Shown: one piece after another, positions 34,159-46,575 of the stretch
How positions within the stretch are numbered: position 1 is the first letter of the stretch
Layout of the letters: each line of letters begins with the position of its first letter
Assembly: GCA_963691815.1 (NCBI GenBank)
Contig: OY829668.1
Span: forward strand, 1,598,531-1,662,530
DNA length: 64,000 bases
DNA from: Echiichthys vipera
Taxonomy: Eukaryota; Chordata; Actinopteri; Perciformes; Trachinidae
Reading direction: 5' to 3'
The notes under the pieces: model-generated
Told to the model about the DNA's origin: nothing
Seen by the model: only the letters and a program-made list of their open reading frames with translations
Database searches by the model: none
Translations under genes and position numbers: made by a program

Positions 34159-37100
34159 ACAGTGCCATAATGGTGCCCCGCCCTGCTATGTACCTGAGCA
34201 ACGCCAACAAACACACTCATACGCATACTTTAATGCGCTGCTCTCCATGGCAGGACTTTTTTAAAAACACATGTTAGGACACATTCACACAAGTCTTTGT
34301 CCTTAAACCAAATTACATCATATGATACGTGAGGGGGCGGCATGTAACGGGTGTAGACGCATGACAACTAGCCTCCAAATCGTGACATATAGCGTTTATT
34401 TTAGACTCAAATCAGTCATGAATCCTCTCGCACACATAAATATAGTATATAAAGTATATAAAGTACTCTGTATATTCTGTATATGATAAATCTGCCCCCC
34501 TGTCAAATGTACATCTGGAGGCGTGCAGAGTTGATGCTTCACACGCACCCACCCATCAGTGAGTCATTATTGTGCTGCTCGACAGTTTGCCTTTTTTAAT
34601 CCTCCAGCACTAAACATGTTGAACGAGTAAATATTAACATGTTTTTTTACCTAAGTAAAAGTAGCAACACAATTACCAGTAAAAATCTGCATTCAAATTT
34701 GTACTTAACCTGCAAGTATTGTCTTCAAAGTGTGGTATAAGAGTCTGAGTAAAAATGGGCTCTCGTTGAAAGTGTTACAGTATCATTAATCATACTATTA
34801 AACTATGATTATTACTGACGCATTGATATGGATGATTTTATCCATTGTGTATATTGTTGGATGGTTTATTGTAGAGTTGAAACGATTAATCTGCTTCTAA
34901 GACAAAATATCAATCAACTAAAGGAAAAAATAATAAATATAAATAAATAAATAAATTGATAAAAGAAACAAATGAAACAAACACCATGGTTAAAAAATAA
35001 GGGCACTTTAGCACACGTTATGGCTCCTGGAGGGCACTTTAGCACACGTTTTGGCTCCTGGAGGGCCTCAAAATTGTACTTCATTGTATAACTAGTTCCT
35101 TTCCACCACTGATCAGCAGCTGAGCAGCTTGTGTATTTTGTTAAGGCCTCAAGTTATGAAGAATCACTCGTCTCTTCGGTTTGATTAGTAGAATTTCTTC
35201 TGGTAAAGGTGTTAATGAGCTTGTGCATTAACTCCTGACTCTGGATATGTGCACTGGATATGTTTCACAGCGTTCAGTTAAGTGAACATCTTTGTCACGT
35301 TGATAAAGGAAAGCCTGTGATGCTGTACGACACAGCAAATCCAACGAGTGCATGGTGATCCAGATTAAAAAAAACAGCCTGACCCAATATGCCTTTTTCC
35401 AAAATGTCCAAAATTTGGTTTGACATTAGCCTGGCGTCGTACATGCAAAGTCAGATGGCCCTTATTGTATAGCAGCACACCTTTGGCACACTAATTATAA
35501 ATAGCGTGGTAAATAAACAGTGCAATCTGGGACACTAGATGCTTCACAGGACATTAAAAAGCTCTGTCCTCCAACAGATGAGCAGGCTGATTGAGTTCCT
35601 CCGCGGATAGAAAGTAGGGCAGTTAGGGGAGCAGCAGGGAGTCCCGGGTCGTGCGTTACGTCATAAGAACAAGTGTGCGTGCTAGCAAGAGGACGGGGCT
35701 TGTTTTCTCTCCGTATCCTAATTGCAGACCGAACAGTGAGACAATAAATTATGAATGAAACTGAGGAGGAAGCTGCGGTGGGAAGGAAGTAGAACTCGAG
35801 CCTCTCTCCTCTCCCCCCCAGTCCCTTTTTGTCTCTCACATACATAGATGGAAAAGCTCCGCGCTGTCCCGTACATACTGTTCCCTATTTATTCCCGCTC
35901 ACACAGGCGTATGGAAACCACAGCTGCAGTTTTATCACTCTGCAGTGAAGGTTTTTTTTTTCTTCACAGGGCATTGAATGAACATTGGCAGTGAAAAGCG
36001 TCCTCCCATTTACCCGCCCCGTTCTGTTCTGTTCCTAAATGTTCCTAAAATGTTCCTATATGACTGAGAACAGCTGAGGACATGGTTTTATATAAGGAGG
36101 CTTGAATGTGACACTCCTGTCAGCCTCAACCTAATTATATAAAGACCTGAATAGTGCATACAGGCGTGTGAGGAAGTCGGACTTTTGATGTTCTAACAAA
36201 ATAAATACCAAAAGTAAGTAACATTTCACAGATTACTTTGATATATGGTAAAGGGAGGTAGCTCCTTAATCTTATTTAAAGCAAACCTAAACGATCTCCC
36301 CTTTGAAACACTAAAACACGGGTTAAATTAAGGACATGTTCAACATCACGCTGCTGCAAAAATAATGACAAAGAAGCAGCCGCTCTCCATGGCTGTACTT
36401 CTTCTGTGGCACTTTAAGAAGACCTGCAGACAGAGAAAAACATCTCTCAAACAAGCCCAGCGGCCCTTTTCAACTGCTGCCTGTGAAGAGGCTGCTTGTT
36501 TACCACTCGGTACTGTACACCAGGTGTGTGTGGGTGTTCAGACGCCAATATTTGCCTTTTTCCTGCTGGTGTTTTTCCTCACTGAGAACATCAGTGATGG
36601 GAGCGTCTGCAGGGCCCGGAAACCATTTTAGCTCTGCACGAAGAGACCGTCGCACTCACATTCCTTCAAAACATGCTACAAACTCCACCGTCACGTCTTT
36701 CTTTGTTAGCCGTGACAGATGCTAATGTCAGGTTAGCTTTGACACTTTGCATTGTAGAAATGACAGATTACACACAGCTACCAAGCAGACTCTACTGAGC
36801 AGGTACAAACCCGAGAAGGCAGTGGTTTTCTTATTCAGGGCACTTGAGATCCACAGTTTTTGACACATTCTGCCCACGCTCTGCTTTATCGTGACTGCAG
36901 CTGAAACACTGACCCCTCCTCTGCTTTTGTTCTGCTTTGTGTGCATTTAGGAGTCGGTGTGAGTTGTACTATGCTTCATTTCTCACATTTCTAAAGTTAC
37001 AGATACAGTACTGGATGACAGATAGAGAGAAGAGCTCGTCTGAGAACATTTTGAGGCGATAATTAGCCTGGACGCTCAGGGTCCGTTTAAATCCACTGTG

Positions 37101-38585
37101 ACAAGTGACAACGCACACGGGCGACAAGAGTGGAAGAGACGGTTGAAGAATGTGTTAATGAGGAGAAACTATTTGAGCACTGATGTAAGTGAGGACAGAT
37201 CTATTATCTCGCAGTGTTAACGTTCTGGAGGTATAATTAAGTATATCTTTTAGTGCTAATACATTTAAATGTTCAACTCGTTTTCAGAAATGGTTACTGG
37301 TGGAAGAATAAAACAGTGCAGCTCGTGTGATGTTTACACAAAAGGCCTCTGTACGGTTGTGATGTCAAAACTATACTTTATATAGGTAGAGAGAGTACAG
37401 ATGTGAAAGACCCGGAAACACTGACCAATCAGAGCAGGCTGGGCTTTTCCAGGAGGGGGTCTTAAAGAGACAGGCGCTAAAACGGAGCGTTTCAGACAGA
37501 GGGTGAAAACAGGGATATTCAGACAGAGAAAAATAATGTGTTTTTTCACATTAAAGCATGAAAACATGCTCTAGTTGAAACCCAAAATACAAGAATGAAC
37601 CTGAAAATGAGCAGAATATGAGACCTTTAAGTTAGTTTTCATCGAATAATGTCTCGGTTGTCTCCAGGAAGCTTCTTGCAAATTATTATGAAATTCCACA
37701 CATAAATTAAAGTCTGTATGTTGTAACATATGCAGAGAGCAGAACATTATGTTCGGTTATATATTAAGCAACAATTGTGTTTTTCCTCTCAGATGGGGGG
37801 CAGAAAGAACAGCAGAGCTCAATAGAGACACCCATAAACTATAATATATTTAAGCCCTATGCCAAATGTACTGCGGGCTTGACGTGTCCTCGCCTTACTC
37901 TCACATGTAATGCAGCTCTGCATCTGTTCTGTCCGCTGAGGGATGGCCACGACGGCGGAAATATGGAAATAAATGCAAAGAAAGGAAATGTTTGTGTGTG
38001 AGCTGGGCTGATACGTGCTGCTGATGCATGTGTACGTGCGAGTCAGCGCTATACATATAATATGTACGGACTGTACTGGAACAGCCTGTACTTCTCAAAG
38101 CCTAAAACCTCTCAGCCAAAGAGAGGAGGGGTGGGGGGCACTTGCTAAGCCGTGTTGCCACTCAGCATTTGAGTTGATCTATTATACCTTTGTATCAGTA
38201 TGTGGTGTTCTTCTGTTTCCGTGAGTATTTAGGAAAAAGGAAAAAAGCGTCTAAAAATTTTTGTTTCTCGCTCTGGTTTGCTTCATCTGTCTTGATGGGA
38301 AGCGTCAGTGGCTACATAAATAATCAATATGTCATCTTAAATATAAAATGTTGGTGTAGTAAATACAACGTTCTTGACTTGCAGAATAAGGCCCAAAATA
38401 AGATACAACATGCTAATTACAGGGGAACATAAACAGTCCAATACTGTCATTCAATCATATTGTAGGAAAATCATCATCATCATCATCATCTTGTCATTTG
38501 TCGGATGCTGCCGTGATACAGCACACGTGTATGAATAGAAATAATACAATGTCACAGTGAGACCGCATGTTTCTCTCTACTCTCC

Positions 38586-38629
<44 letters not shown>

Positions 38630-41514
38630 TCCCTGTTTCTTGCCTCTGCACGCATTTTCTTTCCCACTGATGTTGCTCCACGTGTCCCTGTCTGCTGCCT
38701 GGAGCTGCGCTGAAAACGTGAGGGTGAGCCGCAGATTTAAGGAGGGAAGAATTTAAAGGAACACACATGACATCAAAATACAAAACAAAAACAACTAGAA
38801 AATGATCTAGAATCTAGAATGACACGTAGCGGCGATGCCAAGAGTCTTGAGTCATGATTGAAGGTTAGTGCAGTAAGTATAAAAAGACATATGATGGTGA
38901 TAGCGTGGTAAAAAAGCAGAAATTGCACGTCTCGCCGCTGCCCTTTTAAAAAAAAAAAAGATAATGGAAGTGGAAACGAGACTGAGGTGAGAAGTGAAGG
39001 CCGCAGCGTGAGGAAGAAGGAGACTGATTTCTCTTCCCGTCTCAAAAATAGGAAGCAAACAGGAAGCGGCGCCGTGATAAAGGCTGACCTCAGACTGTGC
39101 GTGTTTATATTTGCGTGTGTGGCTGAACGCGATGTGCCAGACGGAGGCTGAATGAGGGGTTTCGAGGACGTGGAGGATAAATAGAGTTTCAGAAGGACTT
39201 AAATTGAATGAAGACACATTAGAGAGGGAGTTTAAGTCACATATCTGCGCCCGACTGACCCAGATCTGCTGATGTTTACTTTGAGCTGCAGGAAGCTTTG
39301 CTGCGTCTGAGGAAGCGTCCTAGTTTGTTGAACTTTGCCCTGTCCAATTATCCGCACACTGAGCACACCCACTTCCCGCCCCCTGCAAACAAAAAGTTGG
39401 GAGTTGTGAACTTCTCCCGCAGATGTGTCAGTACAGAGAGGCAGATGTCAGCCAGATGATACCTGCAACTTCTTATTCACACAAAGCTCCCAGTATCAGG
39501 GGGTCAGGTTCGCCAGGCTTTTCACCAGATCGACTTTGTTCAGAGGCCTCAGGCTTTTTCCGCCATTTGGCGCACACCTGCTCAAACACCCCCCAACGCG
39601 GCCAATTTGCATAGAACGAAAAAAGTCCGGATTTCTAGCTCACGCGGTATTCAATCAGGTCATGTTCAGTCTATTTTTGCTGCGGTCTGAGGTCACATGA
39701 GTGTCGCACAAGGTCGAGACTTCTCTTTCCTCCTGTCTGAAGTGCGGGCGCTGGGCATCCATGTGGAGGCAGAGGAAGGACGCGTTTACTGCTCACGCTG
39801 GCACTGTGACAGTCGCCGGTGCCCTCGGAGTGTTGCTGTTCAGCACATTGTCTGCAGAGAACAAACTGTCGCCACTTGACTTCGTGAAACAGTTGATGTC
39901 GGTCTGCGTGAGGGTGGAAATCAATTAGTATTGATGCCACAGTGTGGAGCACTTTACAATGACACCAGAGGAAGGTTAACTCAGAATTCGAGTCCTTGAC
40001 TTCAGACAGTTGGAGACAAAAGCAGCCACTCGTTCCTAGCTGTCATTGTTGGAATGTCAGTCTCTCGCTCGCATATTTTAACTCTGGGAGTCTGTTGAAA
40101 ACACTGTCCCCAGGTGACTTTTTCTCCACACACACCCAATAAACAGCAGAACTGAGATACTGATAACATCCAGGACCAGCTCAACTACAAACTGTTGTCA
40201 TTAGCTCATACAGTAAGAGTACATTACAGTGGGTCTAACTTGTCTTGTTGAGCTGCAGATACTTTTACACACTTGTTTTGACACAAGCTAAATCAAAAGC
40301 ATGTGCTATTGTCTCTGCACCACTGTATGGCCCATAAAGTCCTTCAAGCGTCTAATAAACTGGAGCCGTCTGTTCCATAAACAAACTGATTAAGAGGAAA
40401 GCTCTTAAGTGAATGTTGTCGTCTCTCCTGCTGTGTCAGGTTCAAAGGCTGTGTAATGATGACACACATTCGTATGTCCTCCAGAACAAACACAGAACTC
40501 AAGTAGGATACGTTCTTCTTCTTAAAATACACATTTTAGTGCGCTCCGTTGACTCTGTCCAGGCTGAAACAAGCAGTGAATGTATTAATAAACCTCATGT
40601 GACATTTATGCGTGCTCACTGTTATGGACTCATGTCAAAGTGTCTTGCAGATACCAAAACACGCTCACACGCACTTTCACTTTGACGCCGCAAAACAAAG
40701 TAACGACACGGGCGTTTAGGAAACCAGTCAAACCGGATTCAGACAGCTGAGTGAAGGAGGCAAACACAGGGAGCATACAGTCAGTCGGGTTATCTGATCT
40801 CAAAACAGCCACATCACAGCAGTCGTGCACATTTTAGGATGAAAACTTTTCCTGTTTTGACAACAAAGGGAGCGAGGGAAGGTGCCGAGGGGAGGAAAAG
40901 TGAGGAAAAGAGAGAGGGACGTAATCCCCCATAATCCCCCTCTCTCCCCAGTGGGGCGCCTCGCTTTCCGTGCATCCGTCTGCGGTTTGTTTTGAAATTT
41001 CAGAGGGCTCTGGCTCGGGCGGCGGGGGAACGTGCCTCCGAAATGTGACTTTGAGTGGAGGACAAAAGAGGACACACTGACCCTGAGCTCCCCGTAAAAT
41101 ACCAAACCCCGGTGAAACACGCTTTCCACGCTCTCAGATTTGCTCAACTCCTTTTTTTTTTTACAGACATTTGATAAACGATTCATTTTATCTGCACACA
41201 GAGAGACGCAGGGGAGGGTCGGAACGAGATAAACATGTCCCTTCACTACCTACAATGTCTAAAATAAGTGCACACCAAGGGATAAAAGGACATCTTAGTT
41301 AAGCACTGAACTTATGTTAGTGTCTTTATGTCTGATATGAAATCCTGGTATGCTGACACTGCTATACTACACCAACACATCACTTTAAATCTTCTTCAGT
41401 ATGAAATATGCATAAAAAACATCCAATTAGTCGACTAATGGAATAAGAGGGGGTAGCCCGACTCTTCTCTCTGCCTTTAACGCTTCACAGCTCTTGTTTG
41501 TGCACGTTGTTCTA
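30831..41514. other. Intergenic region between ccdc122 and tsc22d1, first part
   Basis: I see no gene. Single-copy-looking sequence is interspersed with CA/TG tracts (34124-34155, 38588-38628), a 31-bp tandem duplication (about 35001-35062), an ATC tract (38470-38489) and one dispersed repeat (about 37365-37635). Open frames of up to 121 codons are present but overlap on both strands and show no protein similarity I recognise. Confidence 0.6.
37365..37635 (-). repeat. Dispersed repeat, copy 1 of a pair with 54783-54970
   Basis: On the minus strand it reads AAAGGTCTCATATT, CATGCTTTAATGTGAAAAAA, TGTCTGAATATCCCTG, TTTTCACCCTCTGTCTGA and CGCTCCGTTTTAGCGCCTGT; the same series occurs on the plus strand at 54783-54970. 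Probably a non-autonomous DNA transposon; termini not defined. Confidence 0.7.
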
Positions 41515-41850
41515 TTCAATTCAATTTTATTTACAGTGCCAAATCATAACTAAAGTTATCTCAGGACACTTTACAGAGTAGGTAAAGACCACACTCTATG
41601 ACTTATTTATGATTTACAGAGACCCAACAATTCCCCCGTAGAGTACGGTGGAGACGACAACCTTCACTATAACAGACAGGAACGTCAGACAGACCCAGCT
41701 CTGTGGAGGACGCACATCTGTCTGCACCAGAGAGAGGAAGAAAAGGAGAGAGAGAGAGAGAAAAGACGGACAGATGGACAGAGAGACAAAGACAGACACA
41801 AAGACAGAGACAGACACACTTCCAGTAACTATAATAATATCTACAGTACA
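41515..41850. repeat. Dispersed teleost repeat, copy 2
   Basis: Second copy of the repeat nested at 27925-28240, same orientation, with a longer GA-rich tract at 41730-41775. Confidence 0.85.
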
Positions 41851-42358
41851 AATATGAGCAATAATGTCTTTCTAAACTCAATATTTCGGCCGATGTGCAA
41901 TAAACAGAATAATGGGAGAAAACCCCACTGCTGAAAACTGACTTTTAAAAAAAAATGATGTCAAGTCATTTGCAATAGTCGGGCAAAGTGGGTCTTTGTG
42001 CTTGTTTTACTTTGCATCACTGTGAATGTCGGGTAAAGAACGGTGCTAGCGTGCATTTTGGTGGAGGTGAAGAGACTCGACTTGTACTGACTGCAGCAAG
42101 TTCATGTCAACTTTCTGGTGTTTTTCCACAAAGGAAATGTAGGAAATCCCTCGATTAGGCGCCTTGAAGAAGAATGGCAAGTAATAACTTACATCAGGTA
42201 GCGTGGCGGAGCTGGTGATGAGCAGGAATTTCCACACGACTCTTTCCAGGGTTTCTCTTATTAGCATCACATGGCTCATCAAATGACTCACTCTTCGTCT
42301 GTGAGGCAGCAGCTGACTTGGGTTGAAAGTTAGAGCTGATTGAGTGCACATGTGTGAA

Positions 42359-42392
<34 letters not shown>

Positions 42393-44500
42393 TGTGTGTG
42401 AAACAGATCAGATTAATGTGTGAGACGAAACAATGTCAGACCCCACACTCCCTGTCCCAGTTAAAAGGGAAGACATGATAACACACAGCACAGCCCCAGC
42501 TCTAGCTCGGGGGAAGTCAAATTTAATACATATTTCACATTTTTCAACCACAAAAAAGCATCAAAAGAAAACTCCAACTGTTTCCCACGGTCACAGAAAC
42601 GATTGACCAATCAAAGCTTCGTATTCCAGGATTTACCCGGCTCTTATCACACTGAGCAAGGTCACTCCACCTGCTGTGTGGGGACATGCTTCAGGCTGGA
42701 TTTTTTCTCTTTCCTCAGCTACAAAAACGGCTTTTATCCGCGTATATATTCTAGGATTTTGCAGCGATGAAAGTGCTGTTAACAGGTTGTTTTTATCCGT
42801 GTGCGTACAAACATGAAGGGTATTTCTGCTGGCGGGACACTGGACAGGCTAATCCTCTGGTACAGTAGCATCTCGGGGGGCCCACAGGAGGTGTGGCCTC
42901 CCTGTGAAGCCGGACGCTTAGGGTTTAACCAGCACGCCACCTGCTTTCTCAGCAGTAAGGAACAGCACAGAGGGGGGTCCTGTTCAGGGGGGGTAAAGAG
43001 GATTTTTTGGGGGTTGATTGTCTGGAAACAGTAGGTCGGAAATAGATGTCGTGTGCGTGACTTGATGTGTCAATAAGATATTTTCTGGTTGGACAGAAAA
43101 GACTTAATTGACGGATCACAACACGATGTAAATAATTGTCCTCCGTGGCACAAATAGACAAAGTTAATCCGCGTGCGATCCCCCGGCCTCAGAGCACATC
43201 CTGTCCCTGCGGCGGCATGCTTTAAGAAAACACCTTTTGTCAATGAAACAGGATTTGCGAAAGTACCATCTGGACCGGAGCTGAGTCTGATCCGCCGAAC
43301 CAGGTCAGGGTCTGGGTCAGACTGACCTGAGGAGGCAGGTTTAGATATACACTAGATCAAAGACCTCAGTTCATTAGACTTTGTCCCAGGACGCCCCTGA
43401 ATAAAGCTCTTTATTCTTCTTACATTTGAATAAGTAGGGCTGTGAAAACATGTGATGCTTCTAGTAAGAATAGATTCATATCACATTAGGCTGTTTGTTT
43501 TCATTAGAACAACCAAGAGACGCTTCAAAGGACCCAGTGTTGATCGCCTAAAGTGAGAGGAAGTGGAGCTCTCTGCTGTGCAGCCCAGAAAAAGCTGCTA
43601 AAAATACCACAGACGCACTTACCACAGACGCACTGAGCCGCTCTACCTCGAGGTCATAACGTGGCCTTGAGAAGAAAACTCCTCTTTCTCGATGTGAAAT
43701 GTGCATGTGTGCGCTTAATTACAGCTGACTCGCAGATATTCTTTGGGACAGGAAGAAAATAACTGTCAGGATAAATCACTACAGGCTTTTTTTGTGGCAT
43801 ATTTTGTAACATATCCTGTTCTTGCTGCTGCATCCCATCGTCTGAATACATCATCACAGATTAATAACATCAATACGGTTATAATGTATGGCTTTCAGTG
43901 ATTTGTATGTCACATTTAGTCATCCCTCGTTGATATAGACCGTATTTTTATTGCATCACTGTTGAATTAACCTGTACAGTGAATAAAGTGGCAGCTGAGT
44001 GTAAAATATTACATTATGTCATTGACAGCGTGGCTTTTCTGTGGGTCTGCATAAATACGTATTATAAACCGTAGCATCTGCACATGCTGGGAGGAGATTA
44101 TAAAACCATTTATAGTAAGCCTATCTTAAATTTGACATTAATACTATAGAGAGATCACAGCAGAACTAGACTTCTATAGGAGACTAAAGGCAGACGGGGG
44201 TGCAGATTGGTATGGAATATAATAAATAATGTGCATTTGTGCATATATAACTATTTTATTTCCCCCCTGTAAAGCATATATGCAATATTTAAAACACTAC
44301 AAACATTACTCATAGCATTTATTCCTCTCAGTCACTTATTTCTATTATATAAATAATTTTAATAGGAGAGCTGCATGTGTGATATACACACACACAAACG
44401 AAACCTATGAGCAGACTGTGTCAGTACAGCTAAACAAAAGCAGGTCCAGAGCCAATCTGCGCATCCAAAACGCCAAATGCGTCGTGATTAAACTGCTGTG
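41851..44500. other. Intergenic region between ccdc122 and tsc22d1, second part
   Basis: No gene recognised. Contains a TG tract at 42362-42400 and a short tandem duplication of ACCACAGACGCACTT near 43606-43633. No convincing coding frame on either strand. Confidence 0.6.
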
Positions 44501-44860
44501 ATAATAATAATAATCGCCTTCGCATGACGTCGTCCTATATTCCTGCGCGCTCCCGTTGCGCGCGTCCGCTACGAGCGTGCAGGTCCACGTGAGGTGGGCG
44601 GAGCAACCATAAGGAGGCTTTAAGAGGGCTCGAGCTTCTATAACCAATCAGGGGTCGACATTTTAATGTAAATCCATTGCTAGGCAACAGCTTTGGTCCT
44701 TGTTGACAGACAACAGTCACGAAACACTGCAGCAGGAAGTGAACAAGGACACTTTTTGCATGTTTACGTCTTTATGTAAACGCTGACAGTGGTCCCCTTC
44801 TGAGCCATTTAGGTTTTAACTGGGTTAATTGTTGCCTAGAAACGTGGAATGGGGAAACAT
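44500..44860 (+). promoter_or_regulatory. Orphan promoter-like cluster with CCAAT, GC box and RFX X-box motifs
   Basis: A locally GC-rich stretch holds TGACGTCG (44525-44532), GGGCGG (44596-44601), CCAAT (44644-44648), an RFX X-box-like ATTGCTAGGCAACAG (44676-44690) and a second X-box-like GTTGCCTAGAAAC (44831-44843). No recognised gene starts here. It lies just beyond the likely 3' end of tsc22d1. Strand is inferred from the CCAAT direction only. Confidence 0.45.
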
Positions 44861-45099
44861 CCAGCTTTATTTGTTATAAACTGTGGAGTTAAATTGTTTA
44901 TTTGTGGTCAAACTGGAGTTTTGTGCAGAGTTTTAGGATTTCTTAAGGAAAAAAGAGCAAATTTAGGACCAAAAATACACTTTAACCTACTTATTTCTTG
45001 AGAATGCACCACTGGGATCCGTCTTGTGTCTAAAACCTCCAAAAGCAGCATTGAAAAAGAAGTTTGAAACCACTTTGGACTTTTTTTGTTTTCATTTTT

Positions 45100-46575
45100 T
45101 TATTTGAGGTGCAACTGTCTAGTGCAATTGTAACGTCACATTTGTGATGGGCTGAGGAACATGCACAAAAACATCGACATAATTCTGCTGCGCACTTTCC
45201 TTTTCTCTCTCTCTCTCTCTCTCTCGTTATGTCTCATTATTGTGTTCAGCGCTGCAGCTGCACAACGGGCAACTCAAAACACTTTGTCTGTACAAAAGAC
45301 CAAAATAAAGGAAACCATCGTCATCCATGAAAACAAACAACAATAGAACGCGTCCCCAAAAGCGGTAAAACGGATCGTTGAAGCGAGTGAGCTGAGCGCG
45401 GGCAGAGAGGAGTTCACATACAGTACGAGGCCGTGTGTCGCTGCAGGAGAGGCAGCGTCTTAGTGTCGAGGTAAAGGATCCTCTTTGTGTTCCCGCCCTG
45501 AGGAATGACATCACAGGTAGATCAAAACCTGGCAAAACCATAGATATATATATACACACACATCTATATACATACATGTTGAATCAAATAACTAAAAAAA
45601 GCTTATATATGTATCTATGGTTAGAAACCAGGCACTTGGCAGAATTGGAAATGTTTCATCTGTACACAGCTGACTACCTAGAAACAGTCTTGTCTTACTT
45701 ATTCGCCTTTTCCCATCACTTATTTTCACACGTCACTTAATTACATCGACATAAAACGGACAAAAACAAACCTTTCCCTAAAAAAACCTTGATTCCCTGC
45801 ATACATGTTCAACGCTCCGAGCAAAGGGGAGAGTGCGTAGAGGGCGGGGACGGCGGCGTGAACCTTGAAAAGAACAAAGGGTTCTCGAAAGTGAACAAAG
45901 AGGGAGCAGCTAATATATATTTCGTTCTTTAAAACCCACTCCGAACCCAGAAGAGGACGACATCTTTTAATATCGTCCCAGGATAATTGCGAGCCGGGCT
46001 CTTTGACTCCCATTCCAGATGGGTCGTACCGATCTTTACAGAGTTCGTCCACTTAAAAAAAAAAGTGCATGGACAAAAATTCATAGTGTGTGCTGATGGA
46101 CAGTGCTGGGTTGAGATGGGGTTGGGGGTCGGGGGGGGGGGGGGCGAAGACGATGGCACATTTTCCACAGGTCACACAGCGAGGGATTCGACGGCAGCGT
46201 TCTCCCCCGTGATTGGCCGAGCCTTACGTTAGCGCCTCCCTCCGTCTGTCGGTTCTTGTCAGCTCTGTCCTTCCCTTCATCATCGCCGTGATGAAGACGA
46301 CGATTGTCTGAAGCAGGTAATAAAAGCGGACACGTACACACGCACACACACGCACGCACGCACGCACGCACGCACCGGTGCAACTCCAAAGTCTTTCAGT
46401 TAAATTAAATGTGCAACAAAAGAAAGTTCGTCCTCCGGTTAAGTTGAAGTGCGCGCTCCTCCAGATGGTGGCATAGTCGGTTCACAGTATGGCAAAGGCT
46501 CCTTCCACCTCCTCCTCTTCTTCTTCTTCCTTCCATCCCCTCTTTCACTCATCCTCAGGGGGTGCAGTTTCTGTG
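45100..46575 (-). other. Probable tsc22d1 3' UTR
   Basis: Lies directly after the tsc22d1 stop codon. A minus-strand AATAAA (TTTATT at about 45099-45104) could end the transcript, giving a UTR of about 1.5 kb. It contains a CT tract (45203-45224), a TA tract (45543-45554), an ACGC tract (46340-46374) and a G run near 46129-46144. No coding frame is convincing. Confidence 0.4.
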
